Shown here: piece after piece, positions 49,243 through 60,798 of the stretch
How the letters are laid out: every line of letters starts with the position of its first letter
Position numbering within the stretch: the first letter of the stretch is position 1
Origin: Phorcus lineatus
Taxonomy: Eukaryota; Mollusca; Gastropoda; Trochida; Trochidae
NCBI GenBank assembly: GCA_921293015.1
Contig: OV121085.1
Coordinates: 14,905,731 to 14,969,730 of the forward strand
DNA length: 64,000 bases
Direction of reading: 5' to 3'
Translations under genes and position numbers: made by a program
The notes under the pieces: generated by a model
What the model was told of the DNA's origin: nothing
The model's database searches: none
The model's input: the letters and a program-made list of their open reading frames with translations, nothing else

Positions 49243-49593
49243 CGTTAACGACATACTGCTAAATCAATCTAAATGAATCCGCTCCGGATCCGCTTCTTCC
49301 TTATACCCTGATCTCTTTCGGGCTAAATCCGTCGTATGGCTGGCGGCTTGATATTAGTGGCTATGCTCACCTGTTTCAGCCAATGAAATGACGTTAATTA
49401 ATGAGCTTGAACCTCCTAGCTTGAAATAAACGGATTTTTCCATCCGGGTTGTGCCACTGTTGCTGAATACGAGTCGTCTCATTTGCTGGTTAGATAGCTA
49501 CCGATACAAGGGTTTTGGTTTGATAGAGATCAGGGAATTAGGAGGGAGCGAGAGCGGATTCATATACGCTGATTTAGCAGCTTGCGTTAACGA
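49243..49593 (+). mobile_element. MITE-C, complete copy
   Basis: The element spans 49252-49584, with 9-bp CGTTAACGA duplications at 49243-49251 and 49585-49593. Ends are CATACTGCTAAATCA and, inverted, CAAGCTGCTAAATCA. Interior landmarks are TACCCTGATCTCTTTCGGG, GTGGCTATGCTCACCTG, CCAATGAAATGACGTTAAT and TCCATCCGGGTTGTGCC. Confidence 0.95.
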
Positions 49594-50100
49594 TCTAAGG
49601 TAACGATCAAAGTCAGATACCCAAGGTAAAAGATAATAATACGAGTCATTCCATGCTGAAAACCGTTCACCTTATGTTACAAAAATCGATTACTCTGCTC
49701 AAGGATAACACTTTTTGATCTCCACATCTATATTACAGGATTGATTCATTTATTTCTTTATTATACACTGGATGATAAGAAACTCTGCTTTACATAACTA
49801 TTGATTTTAAGGTAACGGTGCTTACAGATGATGTAACACGGTTTATTATCTGAGGATGACTGCGATTGATATGCAGTGTCAATCACAGTGTTAACGTGCA
49901 AAACCTTTATCACTTCAAGAAATGTCAATGCACGAAAAGGTCGCAAGGTGACTCGACAAATAACATTAGACTAATATCAGTAACCATTCTCAGATCTTTG
50001 ATCGAGAGCCAACAAAAACAATAACATTGTTTATTGCATCTCAATGCTATGCCTATTTCTAGATAATCGTTTACCTTCCGTTGGCATTTTAGAGACTAGA
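49594..50100. other. Unassigned spacer
   Basis: Nothing recognised. Confidence 0.35.
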
Positions 50101-50495
50101 ATGACAGAGAATGATGTAGCTCGTAGTTCTGGTGTTCATAAAAATACGGAGAAACTGGTATCAACAAACTGTCAGTACCAGAGATTGTCCACGTACAAGA
50201 TGGCCATGTGTTAGGTCACGAAATCAGACTTACACATCTCCGAAATCGGTTCCAAACTGCGGCACTAACTGCATGCAGCATTCAAGACTTAAGGCTTATA
50301 AGTGTAACAGCTGTCAGGAATTGGAGATTGCAAGATTGCAACACCAGGCCACACTGTCTAGAAATTCGTTTAATTCTGTTGCAACGTAACCGCGATGCAC
50401 GTGTTTGTGGTGTAGACAGGTACATAAGGAGAGACTCGGATAATGTTCTGTACTCAGAGGCGTCTCAAGAAACGTTGCGCTGATGCATGCGTTCT
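50101..50495 (+). pseudogene. Tc1-like transposase relic
   Basis: Across two forward frames the sequence follows a Tc1-like (Tc1/mariner, DD34E) transposase. First comes a helix-turn-helix part (SSGVHKNTEKLV), then the RDCPRTRWPCV region where intact elements have a DRPRSGRPRVT-like linker. Next come RLTHLRNRFQTAALTACS and ISVTAVRNWRL, then NTRPHCL, RNRDARVCGVDRY and SDNVLYSEASQ near the first catalytic strand (usual DESRF). At least one frame change is present, the catalytic part and C-terminus are missing, and no terminal repeats were found. It is a dead fragment on the plus strand. Confidence 0.8.
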
Positions 50496-50995
50496 TCAAC
50501 TCAATCATTTCGGCAGTGTAAGGCAGGCATCTCCATTAATGAAAGGACATATAAACTCGTCGTTGATTGTAAATAAATCCAGTACAGAGATGAAGTATTA
50601 CTGTCTCACGTGTCAACCCTCCTTGGGGTTCAGATGGAATACCAGCATGACAGTGCAAAAGTGCAAAGCAAAATGTTTTGCTTGTTATAAAAAACTTCTT
50701 TGTACAGCAGAATTTCAGAACTCTCTCCATTTGGAATAAGATTCCAAAAGACTTTTTCACAAACCTGATATCGTAGGCGTACATCACTTCAGTGTTGCTA
50801 CTCACTCAATAACTTTTTATATTAATGTGTGAAATCTCTCCTCGTGAAGTAACGTTATGCCCTTTTGTTAACTTGTGGTGAGAATTTGTTGTTGCATGAA
50901 CAATCTGAAACTGACAGAGGAGGTCGATGAACTATAGATTGATACATGAAACCACTTATGCTCACATAATTGATAAATTACAAAGTTTCTCCTTT
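50496..50995. other. Unassigned spacer
   Basis: Open frames on both strands here are short and without recognisable motifs. Confidence 0.35.
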
Positions 50996-52555
50996 CTCCA
51001 AGAATATTAAAAGTCTTAGTGTCAAGAGGAACTTAAATTTGACGTTATTCACTTGAACTCCTCAAACGCAACCATGCTAGCCAAATGCTGTGCACATCAA
51101 GGAGTAATCGCTCATTATTCCTGAGGGCAACAAGAGACACGACCTCCCGCACGAGTGCATAGTTTGATTATTTAACGCTTTTTCCTATGAACTTCTCACA
51201 GTTAACCATGCTAACCAACATTGTGATTTGAGACTTCCTTCCTGAGGGCATTTAGGTAAACTTCATAGATCTGTAAAGCAAACTCCAGGAAATACTACTG
51301 GCTTACAACAACAGTCGTTCTGGCGAACTTGAATTTTAGAATTGATAATGCATTTCATGGATTACATCTGGTAGTTTGATTTGCATGCATTCATTAAAGT
51401 TTATGCTTTTGATCTAGTTTTACTTTTGATGAACATTTCGCTCATAATTACGAGGTCGGGAAACGCAGTGGTTAGCGCGTTTGGCTTCGGATCAAGAGGT
51501 CCATGAATCGGATTCGTAGAGAACTGCTCTACACGAAGTCAGGTTTGGGTGCAATGCTACACTGAATCTCATTGGTTCGCAAGTTCAAGCCACTCGCAGG
51601 TTTCACCGCAATGCATAGCCAGACTGGTGATGCGGGCTCTCTCCCTGCAATAATGCTGATAGCCGCGATATAAGTGAAACACTCTTAAAAGCGGCGGTAA
51701 ACCCCATTACACCTCACCAAATCTCGATCAAAATTATTTGCACTTAAATTGTCGCTTGTTTTGTCTTATGGAAAGAAACTGATGGCAAATTATTACTTTT
51801 ACGTTGAAATGACCGATTGACTGACAAGTCAATCAAGCGGCCATTTCAATTGACTTGTCAATCAGAGATTATAGACATAAATTCATTTAACACTACAGAA
51901 TGGAAGTGGAGATAAACTCGGACTATTCTTACTGTATCAGAACTCCATGATAATCAACTATCTACACATTGCAGTAGCTGGCATACTCCTGAAGATGCCA
52001 TTTATCAAATACTTTGTTATATTGTTAGCTTAAAAGGTGTGTGCATTATTTAGATATTAATAAGGAAATATGAATATGGTTTTAATCTTAAAAATATTTC
52101 ATATTCAAATGGACTACAAAGTAAATGTTATGCTTAGTTGTTTTAGTTTTAGCAATAAGTGGCCATTTATAAGGATAATGATTGATAGTAAAATATTGGT
52201 TAAATGTGAAGTGAGTGAAATTGATAACTTTCATAGACAGTTATACAAACTTTTCTGTTACATTCATAATACTTAAACCTATACCCTAAAGACATAACAG
52301 CGTGTTGTGAAATGACAAAAGTAAATGTTAATTTGCTTATGGGAGGAAGACTCTTCTGTTGTTCAAAAGTTAAATTGCCCTGACACCTATCTACCCATGG
52401 TATATATATAATTCACTTGTCCATGACACATAGTCCTTAGGTGTTGCACATTGATTTTCAAGTAAATGTACCTTTGCATTTACACTATTGTTATTTTGGT
52501 CATGACACCTTTAGAACCAATAAACTTAATAATTTCTTCTGTCATTATTTAGAAG
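50996..52555. repeat. Block C, copy 3, split by a SINE
   Basis: It matches 9.3-11.6 and 39.0-41.6 kb: TCACTTGAACTCCTCAAACG, GTGCACATCAAGGAGTAATC, a GGGCATTTAGGTAAACTTCA stretch, GGCTTACAACAACAG, TTGATCTAGTTTTACTTTTG and TACACATTGCAGTAGCTGGC. The start (51.05-51.25 kb) is itself tandemly repeated once. A SINE-A copy at 51.45 kb is absent from the other two. Confidence 0.72.
51452..51721 (+). repeat. SINE-A, diverged copy
   Basis: It runs from head ACGCAGTGGTTAGCGCGTTT through a partly deleted B-box region, GTCAGGTTTGGGTGCAATGC and CGCAGGTTTCACCGCAATGC to AGCGGCGGTAAACCCC and a CACCTCACC tail. Internal deletions and substitutions mark it as older than the 42.2 kb copy. Confidence 0.9.
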
Positions 52556-52599
52556 AATTTAAACATAACAATAAATCGTCACTGTTGATTTTTTTTCTA

Positions 52600-54110
52600 T
52601 GACGGAAATTTCAGTCAAGGTTGATCTTGGCTCTGTTGTCAGATTTGTCGAATTAGAACAAATCTTCTTTACGTCAGAGAAGCTAAAACACGCAAAACGA
52701 ATGTTTTCGAAACTGGATGTAATTTGAAAATGAACATAATATCCTTAAACAAAGTTTTTGATTACGATTTTGGAGGGTTTTTGTCTTTCTCTGCAAACAA
52801 AAAACAAATGACAAGAAATGAAAAAAGATTACACCGTACAAATACTTAGTCTTACCGTATGGCACTTTATTTAATACTCATTGGTTAATCAAAATATAAG
52901 GTTCAATTACACATTTCTTTGCTGGAATTTCTTAAAAACAAATAAAAATTAAATGACAGAAAATGTTCATTCCTTTACGTGAAACATGTACTACCGTAAA
53001 AACTGTCCTTCCCTGAAAAGTTATTATCCCTGAAAGAAAAATTCTGAATTTATATTAGTTTATGCACGTCACACATAAATCTTCTTCACTAATTTAAAAG
53101 CTTGTCAAGTAGTAGTGTGTAATTACGCTGGACTAGATTAGATACATGTAAGAATATCTGAAGTGATTCAAAACTGCTTACATTTACCTTTAGGATATAT
53201 TGATATTTTAGGCTTGATATTTTGGAAAATAATGAACCAATCAATTATTTTGATATTGAAAGTAAAAATAAATTATTCTCGTACAGTGACTAAATCTTTA
53301 TAAAAAAACTGAATTCATTACAAAACAGGAAAGTGTTAGTCACTTGAGTTAACTTGGAAATACCAAGCACTACATGAATAAATGTAATGTTAAAATCAAG
53401 TTTTTACAGCAATACTGAAGCACTTCAAATTACTTGGGTTTTACGAAATTTTCAAATTGACAGTTAATGCACTGGTTCATATCAGTTACAAACTATAGGG
53501 AGGTCGTGTATCACATTAGTACTCTGGTGCTGTTATTAATTGATTTTATACAATCCTTGAAAAAAGATTGAATAAATAAATGACAATTAAACTAGTGCAT
53601 AATGATAAGATGATGATCTGCTCTGTTGCTCGCTAATTGCTTTAGGATTGGTATTTATTTGTCTAGTTTGTCTACCATTTAAATAATTTCACTATTTTGA
53701 TCTAAATCATCGTAACTTTACTGCCCAAATAAAAAGATATGTTGTGATTATGGTACATATTTTCATAATTCTATATCTTTATTCTATACCCCTACTTTGA
53801 AGTGTATAAAAAATCTTCAAATTAAGACTTACAAATAATTTTACCTTTAATGATAATAACTTAATCACTTAATATCTCACCTTGTATGAGTCTTTGTCTT
53901 TTATGAAATTGACATCGCTATTTGAATGTGTAATAGACATAAGCTAGTATTAATGATAATGGTTATACAGTAATTAATCTACTTTTAATGCACTGTCTGA
54001 GCGCATAGCAAATGAATTGAAGCCAGTAGTCTTTATTTTAGAGTATCCGACAAATGAAACTTTGAAAATATACCAGCTTCATTCTCTACGCCTTACATTA
54101 GTTGTGTATG
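52600..54110. repeat. Block D, copy 3
   Basis: This is an uninterrupted counterpart of both halves of copy 2 and of 21.5-24.4 kb: CGAAACTGGATGTAATTTGA, ACAAATGACAAGAAATG, AGTTATTATCCCTGAAAG, CACTTGAGTTAACTTGG, ACTACATGAATAAATGTAAT and AGATATGTTGTGATTATGG. No insertion like that at 44.1-48.6 kb is present. Confidence 0.75.
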
Positions 54111-54544
54111 TGTCTCCTTATACTGCATATAATACAAATTACATAGCATATCTCAGAACATGCTCATTCTAAACATAAACATAAAGGGGAAGTAGCACCT
54201 ATCTTTGAAAGATTTTTTTCTAAATAATTTTCAAAATAATCATGAGGTTATGCCAAATGTATTATCATTGGAGGGTCAGAACATCTCATTACTCAACATC
54301 ATCAACATTTAAAAACAACATTGTTTACAATGTAATCAATCGAATATAAATCTGCTTAATCAGCATTGTAATATGCAAGTACTAGGCATGTTGAGAGAAA
54401 GAAAACTGAAGCACTGTAATGTTTGTAATGTAATTAAATATATTAAAGTAAAATTTATATCAAATATCACATACATATGAATCTCATTTAAGAAATCTAT
54501 TTCATTTAATTTCATTTGACATAAGAGAGAAAGAAAAGCCTGAT
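54111..54544. other. Unassigned spacer
   Basis: Nothing recognised. Confidence 0.35.
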
Positions 54545-54690
54545 TATGCTTTGATTTTGGAACAACTCATATTTGGTTTGGCTTCTACCCATCAACCTGT
54601 CCAGCTTGGGTGCCCCTACCAGTTGCATGCAAGCTTCGGCTGGTATAGCCCTCGGTGTCTCCGAAGCACGCATACCACCACACCTTGCCG
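54545..54690 (-). repeat. SINE-B, 5'-part fragment, reverse
   Basis: On the minus strand it reads AAGGTGTGGTGGTATGCGTG, CTTCGGAGACACC, GAGGGCTATACCAGCC, TTGGGTGCCCCTACC in its complement and the GGTAGAAGCCAAACC part. The 3' half and tail are missing. The open frames on both strands are repeat shadows. Confidence 0.88.
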
Positions 54691-55112
54691 CACAGCAACA
54701 ACAACGCAAACAACGTGCAGAATTTCAGCAACTGGACTTACCTATTAAAAAGAAAGAGAGCTTGCTGTCTACATTTCAATTGCCATGATATGTTCACCCC
54801 CAATGTTTGCTGCCACCATTGACGGCAATGGTCATCTCCTGCTAAATTTGTACGCTATCTCTTTCATATCATAAAAGGATTCTAGCATTATAACGTTGTG
54901 ATTACATAAAACGCTCAAGTCTTACATTGGATGTTGACTTCTTTAATCTGGCCGTAATTGATTTGTTCTTTGCCTTGTGAAGGATTGTTTATATGCAGAT
55001 AAAGTATACATTCAATTTGGAAAATCGAAAAGTTTTAAAATGACACAGAGTATGTTTCATGATTTTTAATTTGGCTTCGGTAAGAGCCAAAGTACCTTAT
55101 GACCTGAGTTAA
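54691..55112. other. Unassigned spacer
   Basis: Nothing recognised. Confidence 0.3.
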
Positions 55113-55517
55113 GTTAAAATCGCCGCCCTAAACTTGCATCTTTGGCTTTAAAATGCCAAAATTATTATATTTTCTTGTTTCCACTGATAATTGGAAACGG
55201 CCCTATAAATGTTAAAAATTCGAAATTATGTGTCCAATTAACGTGTATGTTACTTAAATGACCTACTAAACACTTTCAACCAATATTTGTGTTTGTGTCT
55301 GCAGTAAATAAGTTTCCGAAATTACGTTTGAATCATTGGCGCGCGCCACTGTCCGGTTTTCGATCACAAAACACGACATTTACCCGTTCATTGTCACTAT
55401 TCTGAACTAATAAGCATTAGGATTATGATTTTCTGAAACAACCACTACTTCTCGATGAAAAAACACCATTTGTGAAGTTTGACATATTTGACTCCAACAA
55501 CATACTCTGTGCCCCTT
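55113..55517. mobile_element. Relative of the 452-bp TTAA element
   Basis: The right part matches the 15.86 kb element: AAATTACGTTTG, GCGCGCCACTGTCCGGTTTT, GATCA.AAAA, GAAGTTTGACATATTTGACT and CAACAACA, ending TCTGTGCCCCTTTAA. The left boundary at TTAAAATCGCC (55113) is tentative. It is diverged from the other copy and non-coding. Confidence 0.65.
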
Positions 55518-56753
55518 TAAGAGCCCCTAATGCGAGATAGCTCAAGCATTTGGGAAACGATTCTCTTTATTGATCATGAAAGCCTCCAAGACCTTTCAAT
55601 TACGGCTGCCCAGAGTAATCTGCCTGAATCGAAAAAGATAAAAAGGTCACACTTGAGTCAAATGTTAACCTGATGGCTTGTGAAAAAGGGTCTTATGTAA
55701 TCTTGAATCTGCCAACGATAGTGTAGCAAATTAGATCCTTTAGTGGTTAGATGTTATTATATGTTTTCGAGTTCTTAAATCTTTCAAATTGTGGTACACT
55801 TGTACTAAAATGTCAACTCGTTCTTCACTCCAACTAAACTATCTTATCGAAAGTGAAAACGGTTTGATGACGTCACTAGAGAGCTGTTTTAAGTATCAAG
55901 TCGGTGACTCACTGTAAAGCTTTTTAATTACACACCATTTCGACGTTCTCACCGGATATGTTGTTGGAAATTAAATTGTCATCAACTACCTACTGAGCTG
56001 CCCAACAGCTTTCATTTCACCTGAAGGACGGATTCTACTGGTGTATACCTGCACAATGATATGCAGTCAAATGATACATGATAGCTGCTTTGTCACTAAG
56101 AGGTAAGTGTTAATGTTGGTCTAGGCATGCAAATAGGCCGTCATGCGGCAAACACCACTGGTGACCAAACTTTTCAAATGATAGTGTCGGTTCCAAAGGT
56201 AGTATAAATTTTCAAAGATTAAGGTTCTGTTTTTCCTATTTACACCTTGTGACTAATATCGATTATAATCACGTTTTTCCCCCTGTGTGTCAGGTGATTT
56301 TGAATTCTTGCATTTTCAACAAAATGTGTAAAAATCCATTTATAAGATTTAGAAATGATTGATTTCATATCAATGTTTTAAATCTTTCGTGATTAGAGAA
56401 TAAAAATCGAGGACCATTTTATTTCATCATTTTATCATTTTTATAATTATGATTCATAATAGTTTTCTGATGGCCGGTGAAAAGCCTTTGTTCTCTAACA
56501 TGTGTTCATCTTGTCATGAAATCATCCAGATAAAGTCATAATTTTCAATCTGATCCAAAACCATCTCATCTTTTGCTAAAGAAGATTAAAAGAGAAATTC
56601 CCTTTATATTTCCAGAATTATCATTATTTTGTCCTGCTTTTTCAAGCTTGATATTCGATCAAAGGGAACAGGCTGCGGTTGTTGTGTTCTCAAATCACTC
56701 TTGTTTAATATTGATAAGACATTAAAGTTCGTTTTCTGTGCTAAAGACACAGC
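55518..56753. other. Unassigned stretch
   Basis: No gene was recognised. It is slightly less AT-rich than elsewhere around 55.85-56.1 kb. Confidence 0.35.
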
Positions 56754-56924
56754 TGAGGTGATATGGGGTTTCACGCCGCTTTCAGCATTACTAGTATCTA
56801 ACTATATAATATCGCGGCTGCTAGTATTATTGCAGGCAGAAAGCCCGCCAAACAACATTGTGGCTGTGCATTTCGGTGAAACCTGCGAGCATCGGCTGGA
56901 CCTAGCGAACCATGGGTGGGACAC
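56754..56924 (-). repeat. SINE-A, 5'-truncated reverse copy
   Basis: It has the tail GAGGTGATATGGGGTTTCAC, then GCCGCTTTCA, a short local insertion or duplication, CGCGGCTGCTAGTATTATTG, CTGCGAGCATCGGCTGG and GCGAACCATGGGTGG. It stops before the tRNA head. Confidence 0.9.
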
Positions 56925-57084
56925 AGCTGAAGATTACAAGATTATGTTATGATTGTGTGCCAGGTTGAATGTTTCTAATACATTAAAGATATACCACTGA
57001 GTCATTTGGTTCAGGTAGTGATTTTTTTCATAGCTAAAAGAATCCATTAAAACTTGTATTGAAAAAAACAAAGTTAATTTTGCT

Positions 57085-58318
57085 ATCCCAGCAAACATGA
57101 AGGTACTGGGCCAGTACTGGCCCTGTACTGGCTGTTAAAGGCATCCTGTAGTGGCCCGTTTCAGGCATCCAGTACTGGCCCTGTACCAACTTGCACACTG
57201 GCGCGGTACTGGCCCAATACTGGCTTACGGTACTGGGCCAATAATGGGCCAGTATAATGCCAGTACCGGAACAGTATCATTTCATATACTGGCCCAGTAC
57301 AGGATAGCCTTTACGGTCCTTGTAGTGGGCCAGTACTGGCCCAGTATTACGCCAGAACTATTAACCATGTCTTGCCAGTACTGGCCCTATTTAGTTTGAC
57401 CTTTACTGTAACTTTAATACATTGAAACCGTAGATATACATGTTCGCATTATCAGAAATCAAGGTTGATTAAGTCATTGTTATTAAGCTGTGCATTCTTA
57501 TATTGTTAATCTAACTATCCTTAAAGTTAGTTATACGCATTTAAAAATCATAAGCATGGAACTTTGCTTCACAAACATTGGCAGTTTTAAAATAAAATCT
57601 TAATGCTTGAAAATGTTACAGAGTCATTCATATTGAAGATCTATCAAAACATGTTATATAAATAAAGGGAAAAACAAGTCTTTTGAACAAATAGGTCTAC
57701 AGAGAAAACATGTCTCCAAAGATATTTCAGGAATTGAATTTGTTTAACTATATAAACATTAGCTTATAATGTTAATAAAACCTACAGTGATTTTAGTAAA
57801 AGCACAATACAATTGTAATTAAGATATTAAACATGCAATGAATACATCAGAGATTTATCTAACTTAAGTAAACTCATCTTGATGTCATAATTTGAACTCA
57901 CATTTAAAGGATACTTGAGTGATGCCTTCTCCAGTCATCTCTATAATGCAGACGGCAGTTTTGAAAAGAATACCCATAATTCCTAACAGGAAGTGCCATG
58001 CCAGAATTGGGCCAGTATGTACACTCAATATTATCTGTACTGGGCCTATTCTGGGCCAGTACTGGCCCTTTTAAAATATCCCATAATGCACTAAGACAGG
58101 AAGGGATATGCCTTAACCGGGCCGGTACTGGGCCTGTACAGTACACCTGTACCGTATTTCCAGTACTGGGCCAATACAATTCTGCCTCTATTGGCACGAT
58201 TTGGTTAAACCGATACTGGGCCAGTACTGGTTCAATACCGTTAGCCAGTATGCCTTTATCAACTTTACCAGCCAGTATAAGGCCAGTACTGGCCCAGTAC
58301 AGTCATGTTTGCTGGGAT
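57085..58318. mobile_element. 1230-bp element with palindrome-rich ends
   Basis: The element spans 57087-58316, with inverted ends CCCAGCAAACATGA and TCATGTTTGCTGGG. AT flanks each side (57085-57086 and 58317-58318), a possible 2-bp target duplication as known for ISL2EU-type elements. Two sub-terminal arrays (57098-57390 and 57998-58305) are dense in GGGCCAGTACTGGCCC-like palindromes. Exact CCAGTACTGG occurs at 57111, 57169, 57330, 57375, 58056, 58221 and 58283. The ~600-bp middle is single-copy, AT-rich and non-coding. The open frames are shadows of the arrays. Confidence 0.92.
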
Positions 58319-58821
58319 CTTACTTCAGTCAGATCATCATTCACTGCGACAAACAATCATTTACAACATCTTAAGAATAAGAAATTATTTTCTTCTAATG
58401 CTGAAATCATACAATGAAATGAAAAATTGATTCTGCTTAATACATAATGATTAAGATAAAGATGTTTACTGCTGGAGGGACCGTCTGATAAATCATTAAA
58501 TAATACTCATCATTCATTCCAAGCAAAGAAAATGATGAAATAATACATGGAACCGCAATGTTTGATTAATAACAATACGATTAAATTTTCTTTTCACCTA
58601 TGCTATCAATCTGTTAATTGGTATTTAGGTTGAGTCTAGTTCTTGCACTATGGAAATTGTCTTTTAATTCAAACTAAAAGCGGGTAATCCATTACTTTTT
58701 CAGGCAATGGGATGGCAAGATTGTCCTTGATACATGAAAATTAAGTTTATCAAGGGCAGATAATTTGGGTACAATTTATTCTGAAGAAATCACCCTGGAT
58801 TAATTATGAGGAATGTCGGAT
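58319..58821. other. Unassigned spacer
   Basis: Nothing recognised. Confidence 0.35.
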
Positions 58822-59083
58822 GTGGTTATATTAGCGCGTTCGGCTTTGGATCAGGAAGTCCAGAGGCTCGGCAACTTTTTCTGTAGTAGAGAACTGTTCT
58901 ACACATAGTCAGGTTTGGCTGCAATGCTACACTGAAATTCAGCGCATTACCACCCATGGTTCGCTATTTCCAGCCGATGCTCGCAGGTTTCACCGCTGTT
59001 CTCCCTGCAATAATACTAGCAGCCGTGATAAAAGTGAAATAATCTTGAAAGCGGTGGTAAACACCAACTCACCTCACCTCAAT
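58822..59083 (+). repeat. SINE-A, internally deleted copy
   Basis: A partial head (TTAGCGCGTTCGGC) is followed by a deletion of the B-box, then GGCTCGGCAAC, GTCAGGTTTGG, CCACCCATGGTTCGCTA and CGATGCTCGCAGGTTTCACC. A second deletion precedes CTGTTCTCCCTGCAATAATA. It ends CAACTCACCTCACCTC. Confidence 0.92.
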
Positions 59084-59300
59084 CAATCTTTATTCACTCA
59101 AAAAAACCCACCAACGGTGGTACAAGAGCAAAATAACTTTACAATATATATCTAATAATATACATGCGTCTTATACACTATTTCTTAACATCAGTTGTAA
59201 CATAGTAATGAATTTAGATATACATTTCAGTTATTTTGTACATTTAGGGGTCAAAATTTTACATGGCTTAATGTCAACGTGACACTCTTCTGTCTACTTA
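59084..59300. other. Possible retroelement tail, unclassified
   Basis: AATCTTTATTCACTC, then AAAAAAACCCACC and AACGGTGGTACAAGAGC, begins right after the SINE tail and looks like a dispersed-repeat end in reverse. I cannot assign or bound it. Confidence 0.25.
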
Positions 59301-59449
59301 TTAATTGTTATCCTCATCTTCTGTTGCCCACAAAACCACGTTAACAGAAAAGCATAATGGGCTCCTTTCATGTGAAAAATCCTGTGTTAACCATTTAAAT
59401 GATCCAAAACGACAAAGATCACATAGAGGCTGTATCGGTGGTTTTTCAA

Positions 59450-59680
59450 ATCTTTTATCTGGTATGAGGAGACCGTTTTTCAACGTGAGAGTCTTTTTCA
59501 GAATAGCAATTAAAATTTCTTTCACATCAAATACAATTCAAAAAGAGGCGATAAGGATCCAACGTTTTGAGTAAAATCTAAATGACATCTAATTATTCTC
59601 ATCTTGTGCAAGTTTGATTAGAAAACAAGGATCAAAACAGATTTCCGGAAGTTTAATCTGCTTCCACTTCTAGGTTATAA
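59450..59680. repeat. Block F, copy 1
   Basis: It matches 61.72-61.92 kb: CAACGTGAGAGTCTTTTTCA, GAATAGCAATTAAAATTT, GATCCAACGTTT, ATTTCCGGAAGTTT and CTTCC. This is an old local duplication with the two copies about 2.3 kb apart. There is no shared open frame. Confidence 0.65.
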
Positions 59681-60798
59681 TTACAGCTGCTTAACAAAAG
59701 ACTGTTTCATTACTTCCAAACTAATTGCAGTTTTAATGTAATATTGTATTTGCAGAAGTTCGGTTTTTTACGCCATCATTCTATCAAAAATAGTTTGGAT
59801 AGATAAAGAGAAAACAAATGAGTGTTATAAACTTTACAACAAATACACATCACCTAGCGCTTAACTCAAACTCCAAAATCTTTAATTTCTTGATTATCTT
59901 AAAAGAGTAAAAGTTTGAAATACTTTTCTTTAATAAACATCACACTTATTATTATCCAACATTTACTCTTTTGATCGAAGTTTACATTATATAGCAGAAA
60001 TAAGAAATCTTATGTTGAAGAAATTCATCTCTAAAAATCTTTTTTTGGGGGGAATGACAGAGCTTCTTCTGGTAAACCATACATAAGTATTTTTCTCAAG
60101 TATATGAAATTATTACAAAGCTAAGAAAATACGATTGAATCAAAAGTTTTGGAAAAAAAAGTTGGAAACTAGAAAAACTACTTGAGAAACTATTGTTCAA
60201 CAGCGGAAAGGTATGATACATACAGAAACATGAAGTGTATCAATATTTGTAGCATTATCTCTTTTTGAATATGTAACTCAAGTGTTGATTTGCTTTGAAA
60301 TTTAATAATCTTTGCCATGTATGACATTAATATTGTAGACTTTTATTCTGAAAATCAAGTGATCCAACTGAAAGAAATACCACAATGCATTTATGCTTCC
60401 ATTTTGACATTTAGATTGTGTAAGCGTTAGGCACTGCATGAAGTGCAGTGTTCAACACTGATGTAAACACAGTAACCTATAAAACGGAGCTTTTAATGGC
60501 ATTTCGTTCTGCTAATCCAAACGACACTATCCAGTCACTCGGAAACATTCCCTTAGAGGCCAGTCATTTGCTAGCTTCTGGTTGACAATAACCCTTTTCA
60601 GTGTTAGGAGATACTGAAAGTTTTAAAGATGTCATCGGTATGTTTCTTGAGTCATGTCATACCTGATGTATATCCAAGGATGAGAAGTTGAATAATATCA
60701 ATTAGATAATGTAAAGTTTAAAGAGATCAGTGTAATGTACTTTAAGTCGAATCAGTTACATTTGTAGACAACTATTTTTCCTAACTCAGGGATTTGGA
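59681..60798. other. Unassigned stretch
   Basis: Nothing recognised. Confidence 0.35.

Noticed and set aside
56629-56952. 107-codon plus-strand frame
   Set aside because: The second half is reverse SINE-A sequence and the first half has no recognisable motif.
57998-58417. 139-codon plus-strand frame, and frames at 57151-57399 and 57904-58197
   Set aside because: They arise from the CCAGTACTGG palindrome arrays of a non-coding element; the amino acid repetition reflects the DNA repeat.
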